From Candidatus Methanoprimaticola hominis (GTDB lineage: Archaea > Thermoplasmatota > Thermoplasmata > Methanomassiliicoccales > Methanomethylophilaceae): 18,304 nucleotides of DNA. The notes beneath the pieces were generated by a model that saw only the letters and a program-made list of their open reading frames with translations, was not told where the DNA came from and searched no databases. Shown here one piece after another: positions 5,821-14,690 of the stretch. The DNA is taken from the NCBI GenBank assembly GCA_006954465.1, contig LVVU01000009.1, forward strand, positions 1 to 18,304, read 5' to 3'. Each line of letters begins with the position of its first letter. Within the stretch, counting starts at the first letter, position 1. The translations under genes and the position numbers were made by a program.

Positions 5821-8709
5821 ATGAGGAGGAATCAGATTACACTTGTAATGGTGTTCGCAATCCTCGCGGTCTCGTTCACCTCCATCGCCGCATTCACGGA
5901 CGACTCGTCCGCGGATGATGCGACGGAGATGCCGACCACGGTGGACACCGTCACGACGATCGCTTCGGGAATGACCCTGGAGCTGACAGATACTGCATTC
6001 ACAGAGAATGGGAAATACATCATCGAATCGGGAGCCAGGCTCTCGATACCCGGTAAATTGAAACTGATATCGGACAAACCCGATGCTACCATCATCGAGA
6101 TGAAGGAGGGTTCCTCGATCTTCTACGACAAGTTCCTACAGCTTGAGAAGATCGAATCCGACACCGCGATAACCCTGAGTGGAACCCTCGAATACAGCCT
6201 GGACATCAAGACATTGCAGGCATCCTTGAACATCTCCAAGGACGGGAAGTTCGGGATCATGGGCCTCGAGATCACCGGAGGAGATGGCATCGAGTTCTCC
6301 ATCGGAACCGTCAACAACGCCACGGACTCCAGCAACTACGAGATCTCCATGGACATCCCCGCCCTGAGCTACACGGGCGAGATCAAGGACCAGGGCATGA
6401 CCCTGGAGGCAACGGATATCAAGATGTCCGCCACCGCCACTATCGATATCAAAGACATCCTGGCTGGAAACAGCAAGATCGACGGAAAGATCTCTATATC
6501 CAAACTCTCCGCCAAGGCCGTAGACGAGGACAACAACGGGATCGAAGCCGTCATGGAGTCCCTCTCCGCCACCTTCAACGCATCCGTCTCGAAATCCGAG
6601 GGGATCGTCGCAACCATCAGCGCTTCCGAGAAGTCCGCACAGTTCACCCTGACATCGGGCGAAGGAGGATCCATCAAATCCAAGGTCTCCGATGTGAAGC
6701 TCGAAGGCAAATTCTCCGTCGGCAACATAGAGACCGATGACATCTCGATCGCCATCGGCGGAATCAGCGGAGAGTACGCGACGTATTCCATCGGATCCGT
6801 CTCCGTCGTCTCCGATGCGGTGCTCGACGGCAAGACCCTCAAGGGAAGCATCGAGCTGTCCGACATCGAAGCCAAGATCAAAGCCGACATCGCACCCGGC
6901 AAGGACCCCGTCATCGACATCAGAGCAGGTATCGGCTCCGCATCCGCGGACATGTCCTACGGAACCGACGTGAGCATCGCCACCAAGATCAAGGGTCTGA
7001 ACGCCACCGTCACCAACGGTTACATCGAGGCCGGATTCTCCGAGGTCTCGTTCAAGGGAACCCTTCCGATCGACATCGCACCCTTCGTCATCGACGATTT
7101 CAAGGCGACCGACGGCAAGCTGAGGATCGACATGACCGGCGACTTCGGTAGCGACGACTACGAGATGAAGAACGCCGAGATCAGCGTCGCCAGCTTCTCC
7201 ATAACCGGAGACACGGCCTTCTCCGAGGGATTCTCCGCCAACGGAAAGGGCATCAAAGCGACAATCGATGATGACCATGACACCATAGTAAACGTGGAAA
7301 GCCTCGAGGGAAGGATCGGGTACATCACCGACAAGTGCGACTACATCAACTTCAACGCGAAGAACCTGAGGGTCGCGTATGATGACGGCGATATCGCCGC
7401 AGAGTCCCTGAAGCTCGTCGTCAAGTACCCTTCCGGAGACGATGGATCCATCGATGCATTCGACTTCTCGATCAAGGATGATGTCATCAACGGGAAGATC
7501 ACCATCAAGAACATGAGAGACGATTTCAACTTCGACATGGAGTTCGGATCCCAGACCGACGTCACCGTCGAGAATTCGTACTTCGACGAGGTCAGGATCT
7601 CCTCCTACGCGAAGGTCAACGGAACATTCCTGTTCGACGATTACAGCGAAGGGATCGAGTTCGCCGACGGAAGCGAGCTGATGATCGACGACTACACCCG
7701 CGGAATCGTCATGACCGTCACCGTCGAGAACTCCGCATTCAAGTCCGCGACCCTCGCTCTCAAGGACGGATTCGTGAGCATCCCCGAACACACCGACGGC
7801 GTCCCCTACACCGTGGACGCATCCGGTAAGACCGCCACCATCGACCAGGGGCACGGCGACGTCAAGGTCGTCGCGAATGCAGCCAAGTACACCGTGAAGT
7901 ACAACGACCAGATATGTGAGGTCGAGATGGATGAGGCCATCGAAACCGTCGGCGCCGTTCCGGCAGACGGATACTACTTCGCCGGATGGTTCGACGGGAT
8001 CTCATTCTCGGAGGGCGAACTCTACTCCCTCTCCGCACCCGGAGAGAGGACCCTGACTCCCGTCTTCGCACCCAAAGACGTGAACTACAAAACCTATGGG
8101 GACTCGTGCGTCATCGACCTCGGTTCCGCCGAGCGCCTGTCGCTGAACCTGGACACCTACAACAGGATCATCGACTACATGAAGAAGGGATCCCTGACCG
8201 ATCTGGAGATCAAGAACGACAACGCGACGTTCTTCGTGCCCTACTCCGCCCTCTCGACTCAGAACAGCACGAGAGCAGGCGATTTCGAGCTCTACTTCCA
8301 GATCATCCCGCTGAACGCCCAGGACCAGGCCGTCTCCGATGCGATCGGAGGACGTCCCGCCTACGAGCTCAACACCAACCTCGCCGACAGCACCGCCTCC
8401 CGCTGCGCCATCAACTACAAGCTGGCCGACGGAGAGAGCGCCGACGACCTCAGGGTCTACAGCGTCAACAAGTACGGCAGGACCGCACCCCTGAACTCCG
8501 ATGTGAAGGACAACGGGGACGGAACGGCCACCGTGACATTCAGGCCCCTGAACAGCGACGACCTCAACGGAGTCTACATCTCCGCGGATGGATCCGGGAA
8601 TTCGGATTCCGATACCTCCCTGGCTGCCATCGCAGGCCTCGTCGCAGGCGTCGTCATCGTGGCGGCGATAGTCGTCATCCTCATGAAGAGGAGAAGCGGA
8701 TCGATCTGA
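5821..8709 (+). CDS. Large membrane-anchored surface protein with InlB-like repeat
   Basis: A 962-residue secreted protein. Residues 1-25 form a signal peptide (RR, then a hydrophobic core), followed by an Asp/Ser-rich stretch (26-36). The C-terminus has a single membrane helix (about 935-955) and the basic tail KRRSGSI, so the bulk faces outside. From about 45 to 680 the chain is a long series of short alternating beta-strand-like segments rich in Asp, Lys, Ser, Gly and Ile, with repeated forms such as IKxxxLNATV and IEAKIKADI. I do not recognise this domain; an extended beta-solenoid or stacked beta-sheet is likely. Residues 690-750 resemble the InlB/Listeria-Bacteroides (Flg_new) repeat, with GYYFAGWFDG at its core. 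Only four cysteines occur (506, 699, 763, 862). It may be an adhesin or envelope protein, by inference only. The gene is monocistronic, with its own promoter and terminator. Confidence 0.85.
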   Translation: MRRNQITLVMVFAILAVSFTSIAAFTDDSSADDATEMPTTVDTVTTIASGMTLELTDTAFTENGKYIIESGARLSIPGKLKLISDKPDATIIEMKEGSSIFYDKFLQLEKIESDTAITLSGTLEYSLDIKTLQASLNISKDGKFGIMGLEITGGDGIEFSIGTVNNATDSSNYEISMDIPALSYTGEIKDQGMTLEATDIKMSATATIDIKDILAGNSKIDGKISISKLSAKAVDEDNNGIEAVMESLSATFNASVSKSEGIVATISASEKSAQFTLTSGEGGSIKSKVSDVKLEGKFSVGNIETDDISIAIGGISGEYATYSIGSVSVVSDAVLDGKTLKGSIELSDIEAKIKADIAPGKDPVIDIRAGIGSASADMSYGTDVSIATKIKGLNATVTNGYIEAGFSEVSFKGTLPIDIAPFVIDDFKATDGKLRIDMTGDFGSDDYEMKNAEISVASFSITGDTAFSEGFSANGKGIKATIDDDHDTIVNVESLEGRIGYITDKCDYINFNAKNLRVAYDDGDIAAESLKLVVKYPSGDDGSIDAFDFSIKDDVINGKITIKNMRDDFNFDMEFGSQTDVTVENSYFDEVRISSYAKVNGTFLFDDYSEGIEFADGSELMIDDYTRGIVMTVTVENSAFKSATLALKDGFVSIPEHTDGVPYTVDASGKTATIDQGHGDVKVVANAAKYTVKYNDQICEVEMDEAIETVGAVPADGYYFAGWFDGISFSEGELYSLSAPGERTLTPVFAPKDVNYKTYGDSCVIDLGSAERLSLNLDTYNRIIDYMKKGSLTDLEIKNDNATFFVPYSALSTQNSTRAGDFELYFQIIPLNAQDQAVSDAIGGRPAYELNTNLADSTASRCAINYKLADGESADDLRVYSVNKYGRTAPLNSDVKDNGDGTATVTFRPLNSDDLNGVYISADGSGNSDSDTSLAAIAGLVAGVVIVAAIVVILMKRRSGSI

Positions 8710-8722
8710 TCCGCTGAAAACC

Positions 8723-8750
8723 GGGCCTTCGGGCCCCTCTTACTTTTTAA
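8723..8750 (+). terminator. Terminator of the surface protein gene
   Basis: GGGCC (8723-8727) pairs with GGCCC (8732-8736) across a TTCG tetraloop, 13 nt after the stop codon. A T-rich tail with TTTTT (8744-8748) follows. The adjoining run of A residues serves as a T-tract for the opposing gene. Confidence 0.75.
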
Positions 8751-8814
8751 AAAAAATAAAATCACCGCCAGGTCGACCGGCGGGGATGTGTTTATGAAAG
8801 GCTCATCTGAGCCT
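8744..8814 (-). terminator. Terminator region of fttA
   Basis: Read leftward, a perfect 7-bp hairpin (8799-8805 with 8808-8814) straddles the fttA stop codon. Next comes a 5-bp stem, CCGCC/GGCGG (8765-8783), and then a T-rich tract at about 8763-8749 containing eight consecutive T. Archaeal termination and FttA-dependent 3' end formation favour U-rich tracts, so the tract is the likely functional element. It is shared back to back with the terminator of the surface protein gene. Confidence 0.6.
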
Positions 8815-10707
8815 GATGGTCTCGAGGTTCTGAGGAGCCTTGGTCTCGATCCCGTACTTCTTGTAGATCGAGGATGCGAGATCCGTGCACTTGCGGTCGT
8901 CACCGTGACCGATGATGATCCTGTCGGGCTTCGGGTCCAGGGATCCGATGTAGCGCATCAGCTGCTTCCTGTCGGAGTGACCGGAGAATCCGTCCACGGT
9001 CTCCCTCTGCATCTTGATCTTCAGGTTGATGGGCTTGCCCCTCATGTTGAGGGTGATCTCGGGCCTGCCCCTCTGGATCGTGCGTCCGATGGAGCCCTCG
9101 GACTGGTATCCGACGAAGAGCAGCCAGTTCTTCTCGTCGTCCGCCCACTCGCGGAAGTACTCCATGACCGGTCCGCCGGACATCATACCGCTCGTGGCGA
9201 GCACGATGCAGGGCTCGGGCGAGTGGCAGATCTCCTCCCTCATATCCGCGGTCTCGACCCTCTTGAAGATGGGCGAGAGGAACGGGTTGTTGTTCTGCTG
9301 GAATATCTGCGTCCTCAGCTGGCTGTTGAGGTACTCGGGGTACGCGGTGTGGATGGCGGTGGCCTCCCAGATCATACCGTCGAGCCAGACGTTCATCTTG
9401 GGGATCTTGCCCGTGCGGACGAGCTCCTCGATGACCAGCATGACCTCCTGAGACCTTCCCACGGCGAAGACGGGGATCAGTACGTGACCTCCGTGCTCGA
9501 CGGCCTGCTGGAGGTACTGCCCCAGCTGCTCCGATGCGTCTGCCCTCGAGGGCTGCATGTCGTTGTGGCCTCCGTATGTGGACTCCATAACGAAAGTCTC
9601 GAGCCTGGGGAACCTGGTGTTCGCCGGGTTGAAGAGCCATGTCTTCTCGTACTTCGTGTCTCCGGAGAAGGCGACGTTGTGGAGACCCTCTCCGACGTGG
9701 AAATGCGCGATGGCGGAGCCGAGGATGTGACCCGCGTTGTAGAACGTGAGACGGACGTCGGGGGCGATGTCCGTGACCTCGTTGTATTTCAGGGGGATCG
9801 TATGAAGGGTCTCCTGCCTGACGTGCTGGGCCTCGTAGGGGGTCTTCTTGTTCTCCCCGAATCCGAGCTTGATGTTGTCCAGCTGCAGGAGGGCCATCAG
9901 GTCCCTGGTGGGCGGAGTGCAGTAGACCGGACCCTTGTATCCGTACTTGAAAAGGGCCGGAAGGGTTCCGCAGTGGTCCAGGTGGGCGTGTGTGACGACG
10001 ACCGCGTCGATATCCGCCAGAGGCTGGACCTCGGGGATCCCGAAGTACGGGGTGTTGTCCGATGAGGGATCGAGTCCGCAGTCGATGAGGATCTTGCTCT
10101 CCCTGGTGGTGAGGAGCGAGGCGGACCTTCCGACCTGCCTGAATCCTCCCATGGCGGTGACCCTGACCCATTGCTCGCCTTCGAGCTTGGGCCTCGCTAT
10201 GCGGCGGGCCACGTAGGTGAGCATGTCCTGGCGCTCCTTCTGGTTGGCCCTCAGGTATCCCCTGACGTCCGAAACGGTCTTGGACGGTATGGGGGGAGCA
10301 CGGATGACCTTCACGTTCCAGCCGGTCTCCTTGCGCAGGTCTGCAAGGAGCTTGCCCTCCTTCCCGACTACCTCGGAAAGGTTGATGGCCTCGACGTGGG
10401 CCTCCCCCGTCTCCTCAAGGAAGTTGATATCGAAGATCTCGGCCTTCTCGGGGATCATGGAGCGGATCTTCTCCTCCACCTTGGCGGGATCCTCGAGTCC
10501 GGACGGATCGGGACGGATGTCGACCCTGCGATGGATGGTCTGTGCGAGCATCCTCGCGACCGAGTCGTTTGCGGAGAGCTTCTCGTATTCATCGGTGTAG
10601 ACGACCACGAGTGGCCCCTCGAACTTGATGTCCTTGATCTTGATATCCTGGGGCATCGCCCGGGTGACCTCTTCCTTCAAGGAATCGAATAGTCTATCGA
10701 CATTCAT
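8803..10707 (-). CDS. fttA: Transcription termination factor FttA (aCPSF1), KH-MBL-beta-CASP ribonuclease
   Basis: A 634-residue protein of the length and architecture of archaeal CPSF1/FttA. This factor cleaves nascent RNA at U-rich sites and terminates transcription by archaeal RNA polymerase. Two N-terminal KH-type domains (about 1-70 and 71-145) include the GKEG loop (115-118). The metallo-beta-lactamase part (about 180-390) carries HAHLDH (240-245), H327 in GHILGS and D350 in FSGD, the expected zinc ligands. The beta-CASP segment (about 390-550) includes MEST (374-377) and IPVFAVGRSQE (411-421). The C-terminal FSGHSDR (574-580) supplies another zinc histidine. All catalytic motifs look intact. 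The gene lies 73 bp downstream of psmB in the same direction, an adjacency also known in Methanocaldococcus (MJ1236/MJ1237). No strong Shine-Dalgarno precedes ATG 10707. Confidence 0.95.
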   Translation of the reverse strand: MNVDRLFDSLKEEVTRAMPQDIKIKDIKFEGPLVVVYTDEYEKLSANDSVARMLAQTIHRRVDIRPDPSGLEDPAKVEEKIRSMIPEKAEIFDINFLEETGEAHVEAINLSEVVGKEGKLLADLRKETGWNVKVIRAPPIPSKTVSDVRGYLRANQKERQDMLTYVARRIARPKLEGEQWVRVTAMGGFRQVGRSASLLTTRESKILIDCGLDPSSDNTPYFGIPEVQPLADIDAVVVTHAHLDHCGTLPALFKYGYKGPVYCTPPTRDLMALLQLDNIKLGFGENKKTPYEAQHVRQETLHTIPLKYNEVTDIAPDVRLTFYNAGHILGSAIAHFHVGEGLHNVAFSGDTKYEKTWLFNPANTRFPRLETFVMESTYGGHNDMQPSRADASEQLGQYLQQAVEHGGHVLIPVFAVGRSQEVMLVIEELVRTGKIPKMNVWLDGMIWEATAIHTAYPEYLNSQLRTQIFQQNNNPFLSPIFKRVETADMREEICHSPEPCIVLATSGMMSGGPVMEYFREWADDEKNWLLFVGYQSEGSIGRTIQRGRPEITLNMRGKPINLKIKMQRETVDGFSGHSDRKQLMRYIGSLDPKPDRIIIGHGDDRKCTDLASSIYKKYGIETKAPQNLETIRLR

Positions 10708-10780
10708 GTAAAGACCTGCTGTTATCGTGATGTAATTGTTCGAAAGAAGGGGGTTTGGAAGAGGTTTCAGTGGAATCTGA

Positions 10781-11413
10781 TCAGTTGGGGAACCTGAATC
10801 CGAGCTCGGTGCAACGCTTCACGATGTCCTCGCGGGACAGGGATTCGTAGCCGTTCGGACCGATGTAGGATATGAGCATGCCGTCGCCGGTGCAGTTGTC
10901 CCTCCTCCTTGCGGAGTTGAGTGCGGTGATGGCGACATCGATGCCTTCCTCCTTGGTCATGTCCTCCTTGAAGGCGGACTCCAGGGCCCCCAGGGCGAAG
11001 ACGGATCCGGATCCGACGGAGCAGTACTTGTCCTCGATGTATCCTCCGGCGCCGTCGATGCTGAAGATGTGTCCGCCGGTCGCGTCGTATCCTCCGACGA
11101 TGAGTCCGAGGTAGAAGCCCTGGCGGATGACGCTCGCCACGAGGGTGGCGGCGGCGGTGACGGACATGGGTGCTCCCTTCTTCATGGCGTAGATGGAGAT
11201 CTCGCTCTGCATGTAGCGGACCATGAGCTGGGCGTCTCCGACGACACCGGCGATGGTCATGCCGATGTTGTCCGCGAGCTGGTAGACCTTCTGAACATCG
11301 CTGTGGGCGATAAGGTTGCCCATGGTGGCTCTCTGGTCAGATGCCAGGATGACGCCGTCCTTCAGCTTGAGTCCAATTGTGGTCGTGCCCGTCTTAAGAG
11401 TGTCCTCAGTCAT
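10781..11413 (-). CDS. psmB: 20S proteasome beta subunit
   Basis: A 210-residue Ntn-hydrolase forming the catalytic rings of the archaeal 20S proteasome. A nine-residue propeptide ends in Gly before TTTIG, so self-processing would expose Thr10 as mature Thr1. Counting from that residue, Asp17 (in ASDQRAT) and Lys33 (in DVQKVY) fall exactly at the conserved catalytic positions. The GSGS motif around mature Ser129 is also present. Length is normal for the family. ATG 11413 is preceded by AGGAG (11425-11421) at seven nucleotides and by a strong TATA box near 11491, giving a leader of about 50 nt. It is probably co-transcribed with fttA downstream. The alpha subunit is not in this window. Confidence 0.96.
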   Translation of the reverse strand: MTEDTLKTGTTTIGLKLKDGVILASDQRATMGNLIAHSDVQKVYQLADNIGMTIAGVVGDAQLMVRYMQSEISIYAMKKGAPMSVTAAATLVASVIRQGFYLGLIVGGYDATGGHIFSIDGAGGYIEDKYCSVGSGSVFALGALESAFKEDMTKEEGIDVAITALNSARRRDNCTGDGMLISYIGPNGYESLSREDIVKRCTELGFRFPN

Positions 11414-11485
11414 GGTCAGTCTCCTATCTAGTGATGGAAAAAGGCACCGTCCTCGACCGTGCTGGACAATCCGAAGCCTTCGATG

Positions 11486-11497
11486 CTATATAAAATC
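11486..11497 (-). promoter_or_regulatory. Strong TATA box upstream of psmB
   Basis: On the minus strand the segment reads GATTTTATATAG, close to the archaeal TTTATATA consensus. Initiation is expected near 11465. The same AT-rich core could in principle serve the divergent dehydrogenase gene, but its distance to ATG 11594 (about 100 nt) makes that less likely, and no better rightward box was found. Confidence 0.6.
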
Positions 11498-11593
11498 TGG
11501 GGGAGTCCGTTCCGCGGTGCGGAAAAAGCCAGGAATATGATATCAGAGACCGGGATGGGATGGGGTTAAGGCCTGTACGGACATGCCATCGCC

Positions 11594-12655
11594 ATGAAGG
11601 CCATGATCTACAACGGACCCGGGAGGCTCGCTCCGGGCGATATCGACGAACCCGCCATCCGGGAACCTTCGGATGCGATCGTCCGTGTTACGACGGGGTC
11701 GATATGCACGAGCGACCTCCATATCCGTGCCGGGGCCGTCCCCCGCGCCGTCCCCGGGATCGCGGTGGGACACGAGTTCGTGGGCGTGGTCGAATCGATC
11801 GGATCCGGTGTATCTAATATCAAGATAGGAGATAGGGTCGCGGTCAACTGCGAGACGTACTGCGGAGAATGCTACTTTTGCAGGCATGGATGGGTGAACA
11901 ACTGCACCGATCCGAACGGAGGTTGGGCTCTAGGGTGCAGGATCGACGGAGGGCAGGCGGAGAAGGCGAGGATCCCCTTCGCGGACAACTGCCTCACACC
12001 CGTCCCCGATGATGTATCGGATGAGGCGGCACTGCTCACGGGAGACCTCCTCTCCACCGGTTATTGGGCGGCCGATATCGGCGATATCGAGGAAGGGGAC
12101 ACGGTTGCGGTGGTCGGAGCAGGACCCACCGGGATCTGCTGCGCCATGATGGCCCGCGCCATGGGTGCCGGAAGGATAGTGCTGATCGATGTGGACCGGA
12201 CCCGTCTCGATTTCGCCATGAATCACGGGTACGGGGACGTCGTGGTGGATCCCTCGTCGGAGGATGCTGATGCCGTCATCAAGGATCTTACCGAAGGTCG
12301 CGGAGCGGACGTGGTCATGGAGGTCGCCGGAGGGAAGGACTCCCTGCGCACCGCATGGACCGTCGCCAGGCCCAACGCGGTCGTCGTGATAGTCGCGATG
12401 TACGAGGAGGACCAGGTGCTCCCTCTCCCCGAGATGTACGGCAAGAACCTCGTCTTCAAGACCGGCGGGGTCGACGGATGCCATTGCGCCGAGATCATGA
12501 GGATGATCTCCGAGGGGAGGATCGATGCCACTCCTCTGATAACGCACAGGTTCCCGTTCTCCAGGATAGAGGAGGCCTACGACCTCTTCTCCCGGCGCCG
12601 GGACGGCGTGATGAAGATCGCGGTGACCATGGACCGCCGATGTTCCGGCGTATAA
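11594..12655 (+). CDS. Zinc-dependent medium-chain alcohol dehydrogenase (MDR family)
   Basis: A 353-residue cytoplasmic oxidoreductase of typical MDR length. The catalytic zinc site is visible as C38 (in ICTSD), H60-E61 (in VGHE) and D151 (in GDLLSTGYW), an arrangement like Thermoanaerobacter secondary alcohol dehydrogenase (Cys-His-Asp). The structural zinc loop has four cysteines (C90, C93, C96, C104). The Rossmann motif GAGPTG (175-180) is followed by an acidic residue at the end of the second strand (D199), which in this family favours NAD over NADP. The substrate is unknown; secondary alcohols or polyols are reasonable guesses. The ATG lacks a strong Shine-Dalgarno. The gene is divergent from psmB and ends 61 bp before trpB, which has its own promoter. 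It is the only gene here with a TAA stop. Confidence 0.92.
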   Translation: MKAMIYNGPGRLAPGDIDEPAIREPSDAIVRVTTGSICTSDLHIRAGAVPRAVPGIAVGHEFVGVVESIGSGVSNIKIGDRVAVNCETYCGECYFCRHGWVNNCTDPNGGWALGCRIDGGQAEKARIPFADNCLTPVPDDVSDEAALLTGDLLSTGYWAADIGDIEEGDTVAVVGAGPTGICCAMMARAMGAGRIVLIDVDRTRLDFAMNHGYGDVVVDPSSEDADAVIKDLTEGRGADVVMEVAGGKDSLRTAWTVARPNAVVVIVAMYEEDQVLPLPEMYGKNLVFKTGGVDGCHCAEIMRMISEGRIDATPLITHRFPFSRIEEAYDLFSRRRDGVMKIAVTMDRRCSGV

Positions 12656-12670
12656 TGAATAAAATTATAC
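12650..12670. repeat. 7-bp inverted repeat at the dehydrogenase stop, upstream of trpB
   Basis: GTATAAT (12650-12656) and ATTATAC (12664-12670) are perfect complements around GAATAAA. The repeat covers the dehydrogenase stop codon and lies just upstream of the trpB TATA box. It could be a weak 3' hairpin of the upstream gene or an operator for a tryptophan-responsive repressor; no TrpY-type TGTACA box is seen. Confidence 0.35.
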
Positions 12671-12685
12671 ATCAATGAACAATAA

Positions 12686-12695
12686 ATACATATAA
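12686..12695 (+). promoter_or_regulatory. TATA box of the trpBA unit
   Basis: AATACATATAAGG includes a good TATA element centred near 12691, about 26 nt before ATG 12717. Transcription would start at or beside the initiation codon, giving a leaderless trpB message. There is thus no room for a leader attenuator. Confidence 0.55.
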
Positions 12696-12716
12696 GGCCC
12701 GAACTTCCCGCGTATC

Positions 12717-13904
12717 ATGACAGATGATAGAATGTACGGAGAGTTCGGAGGCCAGTACGTCCCCGAGACCCTCATGAACGCGGTCATCGAGCTCGATGGC
12801 GCGTATCACAAGTACATCAAGGACCCGGAATTCATGGCCGAGGTCGACCGGATGAACCACGAGTACACCGGAAGGCCGTCGATGCTCTACTACGCCGACA
12901 GGATGACCAAGGACCTCGGAGGAGCGAAGATCTACCTGAAGAGGGAGGACCTGAACCATACCGGCGCGCACAAGATCAACAACGTGATCGGCCAGTGCCT
13001 CCTCGCCAAGAAGATGGGCAAGAAGAGGGTCATCGCCGAGACCGGCGCGGGACAGCACGGCGTCGCCACCGCAACGCTGGCGGCCTACCTCGGACTCGAG
13101 TGCGAGGTCTTCATGGGAGTGCACGACGTCGAGAGGCAGGCGCTCAACGTCTACAGGATGGAACTGCTCGGAGCCAAGGTCCATCCCGTCAAGGAAGGTA
13201 CCGGGGTCCTCAAGGACGCGGTCAACGAGACGCTCCGCGAGTGGACCAGAAGGGTGGACGACACTCACTACGTCATCGGCACGGTCATGGGTCCCGCACC
13301 CTTCCCCGAGATGGTCTGCGAATTCCAGAGCGTCATCGGACGCGAGGTGAGGCAGCAGATGACCGAGAAGGAGGGACGCATCCCCGACTACCTCCTGGCC
13401 TGCGTGGGCGGAGGGAGCAACGCCATTGGCCTTTTCCACCCGTTCATCGACGACAAGGATGTGAAGATGATCGGATGCGAAGCGGCCGGCAAGGGCATCG
13501 ACACGGATCAGCACGCGGCCACCATGAGCAAGGGCACCGTCGGAGTGTTCCACGGGATGAAGTCCCTGTTCTGCCAGAACAAGTACGGGCAGATCGCTCC
13601 TGTATACTCCATATCCGCCGGACTCGACTACCCCGGGATCGGACCCGAGCATGCATACCTCAGATCCCTGGACCGCGCCAAGTACGTCGCGATAACCGAC
13701 GACCAGGCGGTCTCCGCCTTCGAGTACCTCTCGAGGACCGAGGGGATCATCCCCGCCATCGAGAGCTCCCATGCCGTCGCGTACGCGAGGGAGATCGCAC
13801 CCACTATGAGCAAGGACGACCTGATGGTCGTGAACCTCTCCGGACGCGGAGACAAGGATGTCGCCGCCATCGCCAGATACAGGGGGAGGGACATCCATGA
13901 TTGA
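12717..13904 (+). CDS. trpB: Tryptophan synthase beta chain
   Basis: A 395-residue PLP enzyme that condenses indole, delivered from TrpA, with L-serine to give L-tryptophan. Of TrpB1 type by length and motifs: [11 protein letters not shown] at the N-terminus, HTGAHKINN with the PLP lysine K86, AETGAGQHG with the catalytic glutamate E108, and the phosphate-binding loop GGGSN (231-235). The C-terminal SGRGDKD stretch is also present. The text of the chain, such as [19 protein letters not shown], recalls clostridial TrpB (from memory). It overlaps trpA by 8 nt, and the two chains form an alpha2-beta2 complex. Codon use is fully that of the host, unlike trpE. Its unit runs toward, not with, the other trp genes. 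Confidence 0.97.
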   Translation: MTDDRMYGEFGGQYVPETLMNAVIELDGAYHKYIKDPEFMAEVDRMNHEYTGRPSMLYYADRMTKDLGGAKIYLKREDLNHTGAHKINNVIGQCLLAKKMGKKRVIAETGAGQHGVATATLAAYLGLECEVFMGVHDVERQALNVYRMELLGAKVHPVKEGTGVLKDAVNETLREWTRRVDDTHYVIGTVMGPAPFPEMVCEFQSVIGREVRQQMTEKEGRIPDYLLACVGGGSNAIGLFHPFIDDKDVKMIGCEAAGKGIDTDQHAATMSKGTVGVFHGMKSLFCQNKYGQIAPVYSISAGLDYPGIGPEHAYLRSLDRAKYVAITDDQAVSAFEYLSRTEGIIPAIESSHAVAYAREIAPTMSKDDLMVVNLSGRGDKDVAAIARYRGRDIHD

Positions 13905-14682
13905 TGCCGACGGGGTTCTGAAGAAGGTGTTCTCCCACAGGGCGTACATCCCGTTCGTCACCTGCGGGGATCCCGACATCGAGACCACGGAGAAGCTCGT
14001 CCGCGCGATGGCCGCCGCGGGTGCGGATCTGATCGAGCTCGGGATACCGTTCTCCGATCCGATAGCCGAAGGCCCGGTCATCCAGAACGCCGATGTGCGT
14101 GCCCTCTCCACCGGGGTCACCACCGACGACATCTTCGATATGGCCATGCGCATCAGGAAGGACCTGGACATCCCCCTGCTGGTGATGACCTACTTCAACC
14201 CGGTGTTCGTCTACGGCTGCGACAGGTTCCTCCAGAGATGCGAGGATGCCGGGATCTGCGCTATCATCGTCCCCGACCTCCCCTACGAGGAGAAGGGCGA
14301 CATACAGTGCTACTGCGCGAAGCACGGTGTGAAGCTGGTCTCCATGATCGCCCCCACATCCTCGGATCGCATAGCGATGATCGCAGGGGATGCGGAGGGA
14401 TTCGTGTATGTCGTCTCCTCTCTGGGAGTGACGGGGACCAGGACGCACTTCAGCTCCGGCATCGACGAGATGGTCGGTTCCGTCAGAAGGGCGACGAACA
14501 TCCCCTGCGCCATCGGATTCGGTATATCCACTCCGGAGCAGGCGAGGAGGATGACCGACATCGCGGACGGCGCCATCATGGGCTCCGCCATTATGAAGAT
14601 CGTCGCCCAGTACGGCAGGGACTCCGTTCCCCATGTGGAGGAATTCGTCAGATCCGTGAGGGCCGAGCTGGACCGCAAATGA
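13897..14682 (+). CDS. trpA: Tryptophan synthase alpha chain
   Basis: A 261-residue TIM-barrel enzyme that splits indole-3-glycerol phosphate to indole and glyceraldehyde 3-phosphate. The start ATG 13897 overlaps the end of trpB by 8 nt and is preceded by the purine run GGGGAGGG (about 13883-13890); a longer frame from 13858 lies wholly inside trpB and is rejected. Key motifs are IPFVTCGDP (18-26), [14 protein letters not shown] (47-60) with the catalytic glutamate E47, and SSLGVTGTR in the phosphate-binding region. The second catalytic position, Asp60 in Salmonella, is Glu58 here (AEGP instead of ADGP). That variant is common in clostridial TrpA as I recall and need not mean loss of activity. 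The gene is followed by a hairpin terminator. Confidence 0.97.
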   Translation: MIDADGVLKKVFSHRAYIPFVTCGDPDIETTEKLVRAMAAAGADLIELGIPFSDPIAEGPVIQNADVRALSTGVTTDDIFDMAMRIRKDLDIPLLVMTYFNPVFVYGCDRFLQRCEDAGICAIIVPDLPYEEKGDIQCYCAKHGVKLVSMIAPTSSDRIAMIAGDAEGFVYVVSSLGVTGTRTHFSSGIDEMVGSVRRATNIPCAIGFGISTPEQARRMTDIADGAIMGSAIMKIVAQYGRDSVPHVEEFVRSVRAELDRK

Positions 14683-14690
14683 AACTTTCC

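Noticed and set aside
6136..7854. Long open frame of 572 codons antisense to the surface protein
   Set aside because: It is rich in Val, Gly, Asp and His with no domain pattern, as expected from the complement of a GC-biased Asp/Ile/Ser-rich gene. It has no promoter or ribosome-binding site.
8788..10065. Rightward frame of 425 codons opposite fttA
   Set aside because: It mirrors fttA, which has every expected zinc and KH motif, and it has no recognisable domain of its own.
12672..14171. Long leftward frame antisense to trpB
   Set aside because: trpB on the other strand is unambiguous with all catalytic motifs; the antisense frame is a compositional shadow.
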